This document shows positions 45,752-54,019 of a stretch of 64,000 nt of DNA, piece by piece (within the stretch, counting starts at the first letter, position 1; each line of letters opens with the position of its first letter). This DNA is from Bacteroides mediterraneensis (GTDB lineage Bacteria > Bacteroidota > Bacteroidia > Bacteroidales > Bacteroidaceae): contig NZ_LT635783.1 in assembly GCF_900128455.1 (NCBI RefSeq), positions 276,981-340,980 of the forward strand. The letters are read 5' to 3'. Both the position numbers and the translations under genes were made by a program. The notes under the pieces are model-generated. The model was not told the origin of the DNA. It did not search any database and worked only from the letters and a program-made list of their open reading frames with translations.

Positions 45752-47002
45752 ATGAAAAACAAGAGTTATACACTTCCGCTGGCACTGGTGTTCAGTCTGT
45801 TCTTTTTGTGGGCCATCAGCAGCAACCTGTTGCCTACCATGATCCGGCAGCTGATGAAGACCTGTGAGCTGAATACCTTTGAAGCCTCTTTTACGGAAAC
45901 GGCTTATTGGCTGGCTTATTTTATTTTCCCGATACCGATTGCCATGTTCATGAAGCGTTACAGCTACAAGGCCGGTATTGTGTTCGGGCTGTTTCTGGCG
46001 GCGGTGGGAGGACTGTTGTTCTTTCCGGCAGCCATCTTGAAAGAATATTGGGCGTATCTGTGCATCTTCTTCATTATTGCCACCGGAATGTGTTTCCTGG
46101 AGACGGCGGCCAATCCGTATGTCACGGCTTTGGGTGAGGCAGCCACTGCTCCCCGGCGCTTGAACCTGGCGCAGTCGTTCAACGGGCTGGGTGCCTTCAT
46201 CTCGGCCATGTTCTTGAGCAAACTGGTGTTGAGCGGTACTCATTATACGCGTGAAACGTTGCCTGCGGATTATCCGGGCGGATGGGATGCCTATATCCAG
46301 TTGGAAACGGATGCCATGAAATCTCCTTATCTGGCACTGGCCGTATTGTTGCTGCTCATTGCCGTGGTCTTCCTTTTCGCCAAACTGCCGAAGATTGGTG
46401 ATGAAGGACACCGGGAGGCCACCAGGGAGAAACTGATTGACTTCGGGGTATGGAAGCGGTCGCATCTGCGCTGGGGAGTAATTGCCCAATTCTTCTATAA
46501 CGGCGGGCAGACAGCCATCAACAGCCTGTTCCTGGTGTATTGCTGTACGTATGCAGGCATTTCGGAAACCGTGGCTACCACGTATTTCGGATTGTATATG
46601 CTGGCCTTCCTGCTCGGACGATGGATTGGTACCGGGCTGATGATTCGTTTCCGCCCGCAGGACATGTTGCTGGTGTATGCACTGGTGAACGTTGTGCTGT
46701 GTCTGGTAGTGGCCGTGTGTGGTGGGAGGACCGGGCTGTATGCCATGCTGGGCATCTCCTTCTTTATGTCCATCATGTATCCCACCCAGTTCTCGCTGGC
46801 ATTGAAAGGGTTGGGCGACCAAACCAAGAGCGGGGCCGCTTTCCTGGTGATGGCCATTGTGGGAAATGCCTGTCTGCCTCAGTTCACGGCCTATCTGATG
46901 CATGTCAATGCGCAGATGTATCATGTGGCTTATCTTGTTCCGATGGTTTGTTTCCTGTTCTGTGCCTATTATGGCTGGAAGGGATACAAGGTGTTGGATT
47001 AA
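45752..47002 (+). CDS. fucP: FucP-type sugar:H+ symporter, MFS
   Basis: 416 residues, about 12 membrane helices, inner membrane. FSLFFLWAISSNLLPTMIRQL and GMCFLETAANPYVTALGE are hallmarks of the FucP branch of the major facilitator superfamily, which imports L-fucose with protons. It lies 18 bp after the lactonase-like gene. Substrate is inferred from the fucosidase operon; L-galactose is also transported by some relatives. Confidence 0.87.
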   Translation: MKNKSYTLPLALVFSLFFLWAISSNLLPTMIRQLMKTCELNTFEASFTETAYWLAYFIFPIPIAMFMKRYSYKAGIVFGLFLAAVGGLLFFPAAILKEYWAYLCIFFIIATGMCFLETAANPYVTALGEAATAPRRLNLAQSFNGLGAFISAMFLSKLVLSGTHYTRETLPADYPGGWDAYIQLETDAMKSPYLALAVLLLLIAVVFLFAKLPKIGDEGHREATREKLIDFGVWKRSHLRWGVIAQFFYNGGQTAINSLFLVYCCTYAGISETVATTYFGLYMLAFLLGRWIGTGLMIRFRPQDMLLVYALVNVVLCLVVAVCGGRTGLYAMLGISFFMSIMYPTQFSLALKGLGDQTKSGAAFLVMAIVGNACLPQFTAYLMHVNAQMYHVAYLVPMVCFLFCAYYGWKGYKVLD

Positions 47003-47033
47003 AATAGAAATGTAGAATTAAAAATAAGAAAAA

Positions 47034-48050
47034 ATGAAAGCTGTTCAAATTGCAGCTCCCCAGCAAATGGCGGTTGTGGAGATTGAAAAACCCGAACTGC
47101 ACGAAGGGGAGATATTGGTAAAGATTGAGTATGTAGGTTTTTGTGGCTCTGATTTGAATACGTATCTCGGGCGGAACCCGATGGTGAAGATGCCGGTCAT
47201 TCCGGGACATGAAGTCGGTGCCGTGATAGAAGCTGTAGGGGCGGGAGTACCCGACAGTTTCAAGAAGGGCATGAGTGTGACGCTGAATCCTTATACGAAT
47301 TGCGGCAAGTGTGCTTCGTGCCGGAACGGACGGGTAAATGCTTGCGAGCACAACGAGACTCTCGGCGTGCAGCGCAAAGGGGTGATGTGCGAATATGCTG
47401 TACTGCCCTGGAACAAGGTGATTCCGGCAGAGGGTATTTCTGCCCGTGACTGTGCCCTGATTGAGCCGATGAGCGTGGGCTTCCACGCAGTGTCACGCGG
47501 ACAGGTGGTCGACAATGAACTGGTAATGGTCATCGGTTGCGGAATGGTCGGTATGGGAGCCATCGTACGTGCGGCCTTGCGTGGCGCTACGGTGATTGCC
47601 GTCGATTTAGATGACGAGAAACTGGCTTTGGCTCGCAGAATGGGTGCTACGTATGTCATCAACTCACAGACAGAGAATGTGCACGAACGGGTGCAGGAGT
47701 ATTCCGGCGGCATGGGTGCCGATGTGGTGATAGAAGCCGTGGGCAGTCCGGCCACTTATGTGATGGCTGTCGATGAAGTGGGTTTTACCGGCCGTGTGGT
47801 ATGCATTGGTTATGCCAAGAGCGGGGTAGAGTTCCAGACAAAATATTTCGTACAGAAAGAGCTGGACATCCGGGGCTCACGTAATGCATTACCGGCCGAT
47901 TTCCGTGCCGTGATTCACTATATGAAGGCTGGCCACTGCCCGACGGAAGAACTTATCTCCCGTATCGTAGCTCCCGAAGGGGCCGCGGAAGCCATGGCTG
48001 AATGGGCTGCTCATCCGGGAAAAGTGTTCCGTATTCTGGTAAAATTTTGA
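47034..48050 (+). CDS. Zinc-dependent medium-chain alcohol/polyol dehydrogenase
   Basis: 338 residues. Catalytic zinc ligands in GFCGSDLNTYLGR and IPGHEVGAVIE, a four-cysteine structural zinc lobe NCGKCASCRNGRVNAC, and Rossmann motif GCGMVGMGAIVRA. It resembles sorbitol or L-galactonate type dehydrogenases. Last gene of the fucose operon, 31 bp after fucP. A role on a keto-deoxy acid or on lactaldehyde further down the pathway is possible but unproven, since no fuconate dehydratase is in the window. Confidence 0.85.
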   Translation: MKAVQIAAPQQMAVVEIEKPELHEGEILVKIEYVGFCGSDLNTYLGRNPMVKMPVIPGHEVGAVIEAVGAGVPDSFKKGMSVTLNPYTNCGKCASCRNGRVNACEHNETLGVQRKGVMCEYAVLPWNKVIPAEGISARDCALIEPMSVGFHAVSRGQVVDNELVMVIGCGMVGMGAIVRAALRGATVIAVDLDDEKLALARRMGATYVINSQTENVHERVQEYSGGMGADVVIEAVGSPATYVMAVDEVGFTGRVVCIGYAKSGVEFQTKYFVQKELDIRGSRNALPADFRAVIHYMKAGHCPTEELISRIVAPEGAAEAMAEWAAHPGKVFRILVKF

Positions 48051-48070
48051 GGTGGAAAACGGGTATTGAA

Positions 48071-48176
48071 AAAACGCCCTTGCGTTTGTTTTCAAACGTC
48101 CTTGGGTTTGGTGTGAAACGTAAGGGCGTTTTAGGGAAAACGTACTTGTGTTTGAAGGAAAACGCAAGTGCGTTTT
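48071..48176. repeat. Array B: five imperfect palindromes, exact 22-nt period
   Basis: Five 18-nt units of the same nAAACG-N6-CGTTTn form as array A start at 48071, 48093, 48115, 48137 and 48159, an exact 22-nt step. The hexamers are CCCTTG, TCCTTG, TAAGGG, TACTTG and CAAGTG; the right arms of units 2 and 4 each have one change (GGTTT, TGTTT). The last unit matches array A's last unit and is followed by a T-run, so it could also terminate the dehydrogenase transcript. The array ends 39 bp before a TACTTTTA box (48216-48223) of the peptidase gene. Confidence 0.85.
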
Positions 48177-48265
48177 TTTATGCCCGAATTTTGCCTATTT
48201 GTGTTAGAAATGTTGTACTTTTATCGGGAAAATAGACATTATTTATTGAAAACACTAAAATTAGT

Positions 48266-50500
48266 ATGCAAATGAATATCAGAAAGATGATTTTGATAGC
48301 TTGCTGCCTTTCTTCCATTTCGGTATATGCACAGCATATTCCCACGCTGGAAGAGGTGGTGAACGGAGGATTGGTGGTCACGAAGGGAGGAAGTCAGGTA
48401 AACTGGCTTTCTGACGGAGGCAAGTATTCGAAGAAAGAAAAGAATCCCGCAGGCGGATACGACATCGTGTCGTACGATGCCTCCGGAAAGGGCAAACGGG
48501 AAGTACTGATACCAGCTGCCCTGTTTGTCAAACCGGGTACTTCCGATACCTTGTCGGTCAGGAGTTTCAGCTTTGACGCTTCGCGCAAGCAGGTGCTGGT
48601 CTATACGAATACGAAGCGGGTATGGCGCTACGATACACGCGGCGATTACTGGGTGCTTGACCGGGAAACGGGCCGGTTGCGTCAGCTGGGAAAAGATTTT
48701 CCGGAGAGCAGCCTGATGTTTGCCAAGTTTTCGCCCGACGGGACGCGGGTGGCCTACGTGAGCGGGAACAATATTTATGTGGAGAATGTGGCCGACGGGA
48801 AAATCACCCAACTGACACACGATGGAAGCAGTACGATTGTGAACGGAACTTTCGACTGGGTGTATGAGGAGGAATTCTTCTGCCGGGATGGTTTCCGCTG
48901 GAGTCCCGACGGTAAATACATTGCTTATTGGCAAAGTGATACGGAAGGTACCGGCTGGTTTGATATCATCAACAATGTCGATTCTCTGTACCCGAAAATC
49001 ATCCGCTTCCCTTATCCGAAGGCTGGAACCACTAATTCAGCCGTAAAGGTGGGCTATGTGGCAGCTGCCGGAGGCGAGACCACTTGGATTGATTTGCCCG
49101 GTGACCCTCGTCAGAATTACATCATGCGGATGGATTTCATTCCGGAAAGCAACGACTTGTTTATCCAGCAGATGAACCGTCCGCAGAATACAAATAAGGT
49201 ATGGATTGCGACCATCGGAGGCGGTACACCGAAAAATATCTTGACCGAGACGGATGCAGCCTGGGTGGAAACCAACGACCAGGTAACCTGGTTGAAGCAC
49301 AATACGTATTTTACCTGGCAGAGCGAACGGGACGGATGGCGGCATCTTTATCGGGTGAGCCGTGACGGAAAAGATATCCAGCCCATCACAAAAGGCAATT
49401 TCGACCTGATTGAGCAGGCGGGCATGGACCTGAAGAAAGGACTGGTGTATTTTATCGCCTCGCCGGACAACTACACGCAGCGTTATCTGTATTCAGCCAA
49501 CCTGTTTGGCAAGGGAGAAGTGAAACGCCTTTCCCCGCTGAACGAACAGGGCCAGCACCGATACAATATCTCTCCCGACGGGAGGTACGCCGTGCATACT
49601 TTCAGTAATGCCGTCACCCCTCCGCGGATAGAGATGGTGGCCTTGCCGTCGCACAAGACCTTGTCGGTTATTGAAGAGAACAAGGAAGCATTGGCACAAT
49701 ATCAGCAGCTGCAGCTGCGTCCGAAGGAATTTGTCAAGACACATTCCGGTGATTTGGTACTGGATGCCTTCATGATCAAGCCGGTAGATTTCAATCCGGC
49801 AAAGAAATATCCGGTCATCATCGATGTCTATGGGGAGCCGGCCAGTTCCACGGTACAGGACGTATGGCAAGGAGGTGATATGTGGCACCAGTTCCTGGCC
49901 AATCAGGGTTACATCGTAATCAGCATCGACAATCGGGGAGCGGCTGTCCCTCGCGGACGGGAATGGCGCAAATGCATCTACGGAGAGGTGGGTACCTTTG
50001 CCTCACAGGATCAGGCACAGGGAATCCTCGATTTGGCCCGTCAGTATCCGTTCATCGATACTTCCCGCATTGGCATCACAGGCTGGAGCGGGGGAGGAAG
50101 CCAGACCCTCAACTGCATGTTCCGCTATCCGGATGTGTTCCGCACGGGGATTGCCATTGCGTTCGTAGCCGACCAGCGGTTGTACGACACCATTTACCAG
50201 GAACGCTACATGAACACGCCGCAGGCCAATCCGGAAGGCTATCGCAAAGGTTCGCCCATCTCGTATGTGGAAGGCTTGAAAGGAAACCTGCTCCTCATTC
50301 ACGGCACCGGCGATGACAACGTGCATTATCAGAACTGCGAGATGCTGGTCAACGAGCTGGTGAAACACGGCAAGGTGTTCTATCAGCTGTCCTATCCGAT
50401 GCGCTCGCATGCCATCAACGAGCGGGAAGGTACCACGTATCACCTGCGGAAATCCATGACGGATTATTTCCTGAAGAATCTTCCGGCAGGGGGGGAATAA
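48266..50500 (+). CDS. S9 family prolyl oligopeptidase / dipeptidyl peptidase IV-like
   Basis: 744 residues with a signal peptide (cleavage near VYAQ, about 20). The N-terminal beta-propeller (50-490; repeats such as FRWSPDGKYIAYW and ISPDGRYAVHTF) precedes an alpha/beta-hydrolase domain. The triad is Ser608 in GWSGGGSQT, Asp683 or 684 in GTGDDNVHY, and His715 in RSHAIN. DYVYEEEFF-type Glu motif (FDWVYEEEFFCR) is the DPP-IV N-terminal amine anchor, so cleavage of X-Pro dipeptides is likely. The usual GWSYGG elbow is GWSGGG here. Second in-frame ATG at 48272. Confidence 0.9.
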   Translation: MQMNIRKMILIACCLSSISVYAQHIPTLEEVVNGGLVVTKGGSQVNWLSDGGKYSKKEKNPAGGYDIVSYDASGKGKREVLIPAALFVKPGTSDTLSVRSFSFDASRKQVLVYTNTKRVWRYDTRGDYWVLDRETGRLRQLGKDFPESSLMFAKFSPDGTRVAYVSGNNIYVENVADGKITQLTHDGSSTIVNGTFDWVYEEEFFCRDGFRWSPDGKYIAYWQSDTEGTGWFDIINNVDSLYPKIIRFPYPKAGTTNSAVKVGYVAAAGGETTWIDLPGDPRQNYIMRMDFIPESNDLFIQQMNRPQNTNKVWIATIGGGTPKNILTETDAAWVETNDQVTWLKHNTYFTWQSERDGWRHLYRVSRDGKDIQPITKGNFDLIEQAGMDLKKGLVYFIASPDNYTQRYLYSANLFGKGEVKRLSPLNEQGQHRYNISPDGRYAVHTFSNAVTPPRIEMVALPSHKTLSVIEENKEALAQYQQLQLRPKEFVKTHSGDLVLDAFMIKPVDFNPAKKYPVIIDVYGEPASSTVQDVWQGGDMWHQFLANQGYIVISIDNRGAAVPRGREWRKCIYGEVGTFASQDQAQGILDLARQYPFIDTSRIGITGWSGGGSQTLNCMFRYPDVFRTGIAIAFVADQRLYDTIYQERYMNTPQANPEGYRKGSPISYVEGLKGNLLLIHGTGDDNVHYQNCEMLVNELVKHGKVFYQLSYPMRSHAINEREGTTYHLRKSMTDYFLKNLPAGGE

Positions 50501-50506
50501 GCAAGG

Positions 50507-50531
50507 AAAGGCTGGCTGGTGCCGGCCTTTT
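50507..50531 (+). terminator. Terminator of the S9 peptidase gene
   Basis: Stem AAAGGCTGGC (50507-50516) with GCCGGCCTTT (50521-50530), one G-U pair, tetraloop TGGT, then T-rich sequence. Confidence 0.8.
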
Positions 50532-50623
50532 ATGTTTGCGGATAGTCAATCGCATGTTTTGTGGCTTATTGCCTGTCACTTTTTGCCGTAAAGAACCAAT
50601 TGTAGCGATTTGGTGGGGCAATG

Positions 50624-50655
50624 TTTGCAAGACATATAGAAAAATACTACTTTTG
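50624..50655 (+). promoter_or_regulatory. Promoter of the fluoride-exporter gene
   Basis: TTTG (50624-50627), exactly 20 bp, then TACTTTTG (50648-50655). It is directly upstream of the riboswitch. Confidence 0.8.
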
Positions 50656-50669
50656 CGCTCTCTTAGAGA

Positions 50670-50722
50670 AAGGGAATGGGACTTCCCTGTTATAAACCGC
50701 TGAAAAGCTGATAGTTCCTGTG
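50670..50722 (+). promoter_or_regulatory. Fluoride riboswitch (crcB motif)
   Basis: The leader fits the fluoride aptamer. P1 is AGGGA/TCCCT (50671-50675 and 50684-50688). The loop GGGAC (50678-50682) can pair with GTTCC (50714-50718) as the pseudoknot. An AAACCGC segment is followed by GCTGAAAAGC and then the conserved CTGAT (50708-50712). The order and conserved bases match known aptamers, and the downstream gene encodes a CLC-F type exporter, the classic partner. Downstream CAGGAATT (50749-50756) could pair with AGTTCCTG (50713-50720) and thus compete with the pseudoknot. Confidence 0.88.
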
Positions 50723-50826
50723 TGAGTTGGTTCTTTGACGAGAATTGGCAGGAATTATTGCGTGTTCTTCCGTCATTATCTGTCACTGTTCCACTCATTA
50801 GACTTGTTTTATTGTTTGACAGATAT

Positions 50827-52107
50827 ATGAAAGAGAAAATTAAAAACTACATTTACCGGGTGAGGTTCGAACAGGTTATTTTCGGGTATATTCTTAAATG
50901 GATACTGATTACTGCGGTGGCCGGGGCATTGATAGGTTCTGCTTCGGCATTATTGCTGTCTTCACTGAATTGGGCTACGGATTACAGAGAGAGCCATTTG
51001 TGGATAATAGGTCTTTTGCCTCTGGCGGGACTGGTTATCGGTTTGATTTATCATTATTTTGCCGGGACAGCCGCGAGAGGGAATAACTTTCTGATTGAAG
51101 AGATACACAGTGCCCATAATATCATCCCGTTCAAAATGGCTCCACTTGTCTATATAGGGACTGTGCTGACCCATTTGTTTGGTGGCTCAGCCGGTCGTGA
51201 AGGTACAGGTGTACAGATGGGAGGAGCCATTGCGGACTTCATGTCACGTGTCTTCCGAATGCATCCATACGACCGAAAGATAATGATACAAATAGGTATT
51301 GGTGCCGGATTTGCCTCTGTTTTCGGGACTCCACTTGCCGGAGCTGTATTTGCCTTGGAAGTAATCATTGTAGGCAGGATGAGATATGATGCCATACTTC
51401 CCATCTTCTTGGCTTCATTTTTTGCGAACTATGCCTGCCATGCATGGGGAATTAAACACACAGTATACCACATAACCCAAGTTCCGGAGCTGGGCGCGGA
51501 TATCTTGTTGTGGGTTTTGCTGGCCAGCGTCTTTTTCGGACTGACGGCAAGACTGTTCTCGCGTTCCATTGAGTTTTGGAGCAGGACGGCAAAGAAGTAT
51601 GTGGCTTATGCACCGTTTCGTCCGCTGTTTGGAGGAATATGTATCGCTTTATGCGTATGGGTTATGGGGACTACCAAATATATAGGACTTGGTGTGCCGG
51701 TGATTGTAAACTCCTTTTCTGAGACCCAGATGTGGTATGATTTCCTGCTCAAGCTGATATTGACCACGTTTACCATCGGTGTCGGATTCAAAGGGGGTGA
51801 AGTTACACCTCTTTTCTTTGTCGGAGCAACCTTGGGAAGTGCTTTGTCTGCTGTTATACCGCTGCCTTTGTCATTCATGGCTGGTATCGGTTTCGTGGCT
51901 GTATTTGCCGGAGCAACGAATACGCCTATCGCATGTACCTTCATGGGCATTGAGCTTTTTGGTGTGGAGGCGGGAATCTATTTGGGCATAGCCTGCGTGG
52001 CATCCTATCTGTTTTCAGGACACACTGGAATCTATACGGCGCAGATTGTGGGAAGTCCGAAGCATATAGCCTACTGGAAGTCAAAAAAGGGGACTACAAT
52101 AGACTAA
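50827..52107 (+). CDS. CLC-F type fluoride/proton antiporter (eriC-like)
   Basis: 426-residue CLC membrane protein. It has GGSAGREGTGVQMG where chloride CLCs have GREGP, GNNFLIEEIH upstream of it, and GFKGGEVTPLFFVGA late in the chain. The Thr after GREG and the GNN motif are features I associate with the fluoride-selective CLC-F branch, and the fluoride riboswitch upstream settles the role: export of F- in exchange for H+. I start at ATG 50827; the upstream in-frame GTG (50722) lies at the aptamer's end. It is followed directly by mobile-element debris. Confidence 0.9.
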   Translation: MKEKIKNYIYRVRFEQVIFGYILKWILITAVAGALIGSASALLLSSLNWATDYRESHLWIIGLLPLAGLVIGLIYHYFAGTAARGNNFLIEEIHSAHNIIPFKMAPLVYIGTVLTHLFGGSAGREGTGVQMGGAIADFMSRVFRMHPYDRKIMIQIGIGAGFASVFGTPLAGAVFALEVIIVGRMRYDAILPIFLASFFANYACHAWGIKHTVYHITQVPELGADILLWVLLASVFFGLTARLFSRSIEFWSRTAKKYVAYAPFRPLFGGICIALCVWVMGTTKYIGLGVPVIVNSFSETQMWYDFLLKLILTTFTIGVGFKGGEVTPLFFVGATLGSALSAVIPLPLSFMAGIGFVAVFAGATNTPIACTFMGIELFGVEAGIYLGIACVASYLFSGHTGIYTAQIVGSPKHIAYWKSKKGTTID

Positions 52108-52111
52108 GTTC

Positions 52112-52276
52112 TCGTATTCTAAGAACAATACACTCAGTGTAGCTGTCCTTGGGCAGATAGGTATAACTCCCAAAGTCGTGGAGAAGCATATCGCCAAGAT
52201 GAAGGCTGAAGGAACGTTCAAGCGTGTGGGACCGGATAAAGGCGGACACTGGCTGATTGTAGAAAAAACGGATTGA
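52112..52276 (+). pseudogene. Fic protein C-terminal remnant (winged-helix only)
   Basis: This stretch encodes about 54 residues, including IGITPKVVEKHIAKMKAEG, ending KGGHWLIVEKTD and a stop. It matches the last 50 residues of the intact Fic protein at 52967-53989 (IGITPKAVEKHIAKMKAEG, KGGHWQVVEKTD) with a few changes and lies on the opposite strand. There is no Fic domain and no start. It begins right after the CLC-F stop. A decayed second copy, giving an inverted repeat of partial fic sequence on this element. Confidence 0.85.
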
Positions 52277-52361
52277 CTTTTCCATCAGTCGCTTGTTCCC
52301 GCTGCCGTCTGTACTAACTTCTATGGACGGAGAGGACATGGGTGTCTGATGCGTGTTCTTT

Positions 52362-52380
52362 AACCGCAGAATTTGCGGTT
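52362..52380 (+). terminator. Small hairpin, possible terminator
   Basis: AACCGCA (52362-52368) with TGCGGTT (52374-52380), followed by TATTAT. Weak T-run. Nothing else recognisable in 52277-52476. Confidence 0.4.
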
Positions 52381-52476
52381 TATTATCCGTATGGTAGAAT
52401 GATTCAACGTAATTTCTGAGTGGTTTGAATGGAGCGCTATTAACAAGAAAGACTGCTTGAAAGTACTTCTCTCACA

Positions 52477-52810
52477 TTATTCATATTTTTTAGAATGGAA
52501 CTGCCGAGTATCCTTCTTCATCTTGATATTGGAGTGACTTACCCCATTGGCCAAACAGACAGGTGTGGTGTATGAGTGACGGGCGGTGTGTGTGGTCAGG
52601 TTCTTCTTTATCAGGCAAAGGTCGGTAATCTCTTTCGGATAGCTGTGTGTCTTTATTTCTGTCGGATAAGCTCGGCAAGATAGTGCTTGCAGCTTTCATA
52701 ACGGCAAACGTTAATCAGGGCGTAGTCTTCCCCGACCAGGGCATGGCATTGGTCATTGGGCTTCTGCATGGTGCCGATAAGGGTGCGGACCGCCTCCGGT
52801 TTTTTGTTCT
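52477..52810 (-). pseudogene. Tyrosine recombinase (integrase) remnant
   Basis: Read on the minus strand, one frame gives HALVGEDYALINVCRYE then KHYLAELIRQK and a stop, which resembles the arm/core-binding region of Bacteroides integrases. A second frame gives EITDLCLIKKNLTTHTARHS then YTTPVCLANGVSHSNIKMKK and a stop at 52477, which resembles the catalytic end including the ARH triad motif. The central part is missing and a frameshift separates the pieces. The catalytic tyrosine is not recognisable. The gene is dead, so the element cannot integrate by itself. Confidence 0.7.
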
Positions 52811-52892
52811 GTCCGAAAAAGATTTATCTCCACCTTTTGCTCCACCTCGAACGGTAATATTTTGCCGTTTTTTGCGTGCCTGGGGAAAACAA

Positions 52893-52925
52893 AAAATCCC
52901 GATTTCGCTTGGAAATCAGGATTTT
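52893..52925 (-). terminator. Terminator of fic
   Basis: 14-bp stem, 52893-52906 with 52912-52925; on the minus strand it pairs fully with one G-U and ends in a T-run. 41 bp after the fic stop. Confidence 0.75.
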
Positions 52926-52966
52926 ACTATCTTTTGCTTTTCTTCAAAGTGGTGCCACCAGAAAAA

Positions 52967-53989
52967 TCAATCCGTTTTTTCTACGACCTGCCAGTGTCCG
53001 CCTTTATCCGGTCCGATACGCTTGAGTATTCCTTCTGCCTTCATCTTGGCAATATGCTTTTCCACAGCTTTAGGGGTTATGCCTATCCGCTCGGCAAGGG
53101 CAGCTGCACTTAGTGAATTGTCTTGAGATAGCAGAGCAATAATTTTCTCCCTACTTTTCACCTTTTTCTTCCTACTTTCTGTCAGTTTCTCCCCACTTTC
53201 CGGAATATCTTCAATGGATTTCCGATAAGTTTCAATGTCATGAGTAAGATTCTTCTCCATAGTGGCAGTCATAAAATTCCGGAATATACTTAAATCTTCA
53301 TTTTCCCGGGTTTCCACCAATGCTTTGATGTATTCCTCCTTATCATCCTTAAGGATTTTGGTCGGAATCAATCCAAACTCAAATTGAAGCATGTTCATTA
53401 CAAGACGTGCCATTCTGCCGTTACCATCAGCCCACGGATGTATAGTCACCAAATGATAATGGGTATCAAAACTGAGCTCGTATAATTGTGCAACACTTTT
53501 GCTTGCATAATTTTTTCGTTCTTGATTCAGCCAATTGCAAAATTCCGCGAGTTTTACCGGGACTTTACTGTAATTCATATACGATTTTCCTCCAACTCCT
53601 GCCGTAACATTCAACAGGCGTAAGTCTCCCTGTGCAGATGAGAAATCCCCCAATGCAGTCTTATACTCCTGTCCGGTATTTTTCATGACAAGAGCAGAGA
53701 GACTTTTCAATAAATCAATAGTGATATCAGTATGTGCATGAGCTAATTTTATAGCAGCCTCATAAGCGTTTTTAAGATCAAGGTTCATGTTCTGCTCCGT
53801 GATACTTTTCCCTTTCAGGCTGATTCCCTGGTCGAACATGATTTGATTTTCAAGCTCAGTTATAGTCGATCCCTCGATGGCCGTGGAATGAGTAATGAGT
53901 GAATATAAATAGAACTTGTCATAATCTATCTGCTTGTCTATTTCCAATTCCCGATAAAGGGAAATCAATTTTTCAAGTTCGGTTTTCAT
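52967..53989 (-). CDS. Fic family protein with C-terminal winged helix
   Basis: 340 residues. Fic enzymes transfer AMP, or another nucleotide part, onto target proteins. The active motif HPWADGNGRMAR (about 187-198) is intact. An N-terminal STAIEG (about 36-41) fits the class II inhibitory helix (S/T)xxxE(G/N), so the enzyme is self-inhibited by default. Residues about 264-284 form three heptads (ESGEKLT, ESRKKKV, KSREKII). A C-terminal winged helix (about 285-340, IGITPKAVEKHIAKMK) should bind DNA. The promoter carries an array whose DNA matches the heptad-coding DNA. Confidence 0.9.
   Translation of the reverse strand: MKTELEKLISLYRELEIDKQIDYDKFYLYSLITHSTAIEGSTITELENQIMFDQGISLKGKSITEQNMNLDLKNAYEAAIKLAHAHTDITIDLLKSLSALVMKNTGQEYKTALGDFSSAQGDLRLLNVTAGVGGKSYMNYSKVPVKLAEFCNWLNQERKNYASKSVAQLYELSFDTHYHLVTIHPWADGNGRMARLVMNMLQFEFGLIPTKILKDDKEEYIKALVETRENEDLSIFRNFMTATMEKNLTHDIETYRKSIEDIPESGEKLTESRKKKVKSREKIIALLSQDNSLSAAALAERIGITPKAVEKHIAKMKAEGILKRIGPDKGGHWQVVEKTD
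53144..53199 (-). repeat. Three 21-nt repeats inside the fic coding region
   Basis: On the plus strand TTTCTCCCTACTTT (53144-53157), TTTCTTCCTACTTT (53165-53178) and TTTCTCCCCACTTT (53186-53199), an exact 21-nt step. The same three 14-mers recur upstream of the gene at the same step. Here they encode three heptads of the linker between the Fic domain and the winged helix. Confidence 0.9.
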
Positions 53990-54007
53990 ATTATCTTCTA
54001 TTTTTCA

Positions 54008-54015
54008 CAAATATA
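54008..54015 (-). promoter_or_regulatory. -7 box of fic
   Basis: Minus-strand TATATTTG, 18 bp before the fic ATG and directly downstream of the 21-nt array. Confidence 0.6.
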
Positions 54016-54019
54016 TATT

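Noticed and set aside
45632-46924. 430-codon minus-strand frame opposite fucP
   Set aside because: Composition is Gln/His-rich, typical of the reverse of a membrane protein gene; no start signals.
50722-50826. N-terminal extension of the CLC-F protein from a GTG
   Set aside because: It begins at the end of the riboswitch aptamer and adds residues unlike a CLC N-terminus; the ATG at 50827 fits the family.
52647-53126. 159-codon plus-strand frame opposite the fic 3' end and integrase remnant
   Set aside because: It is the mirror of the fic gene end and of the integrase pieces; composition is not gene-like.
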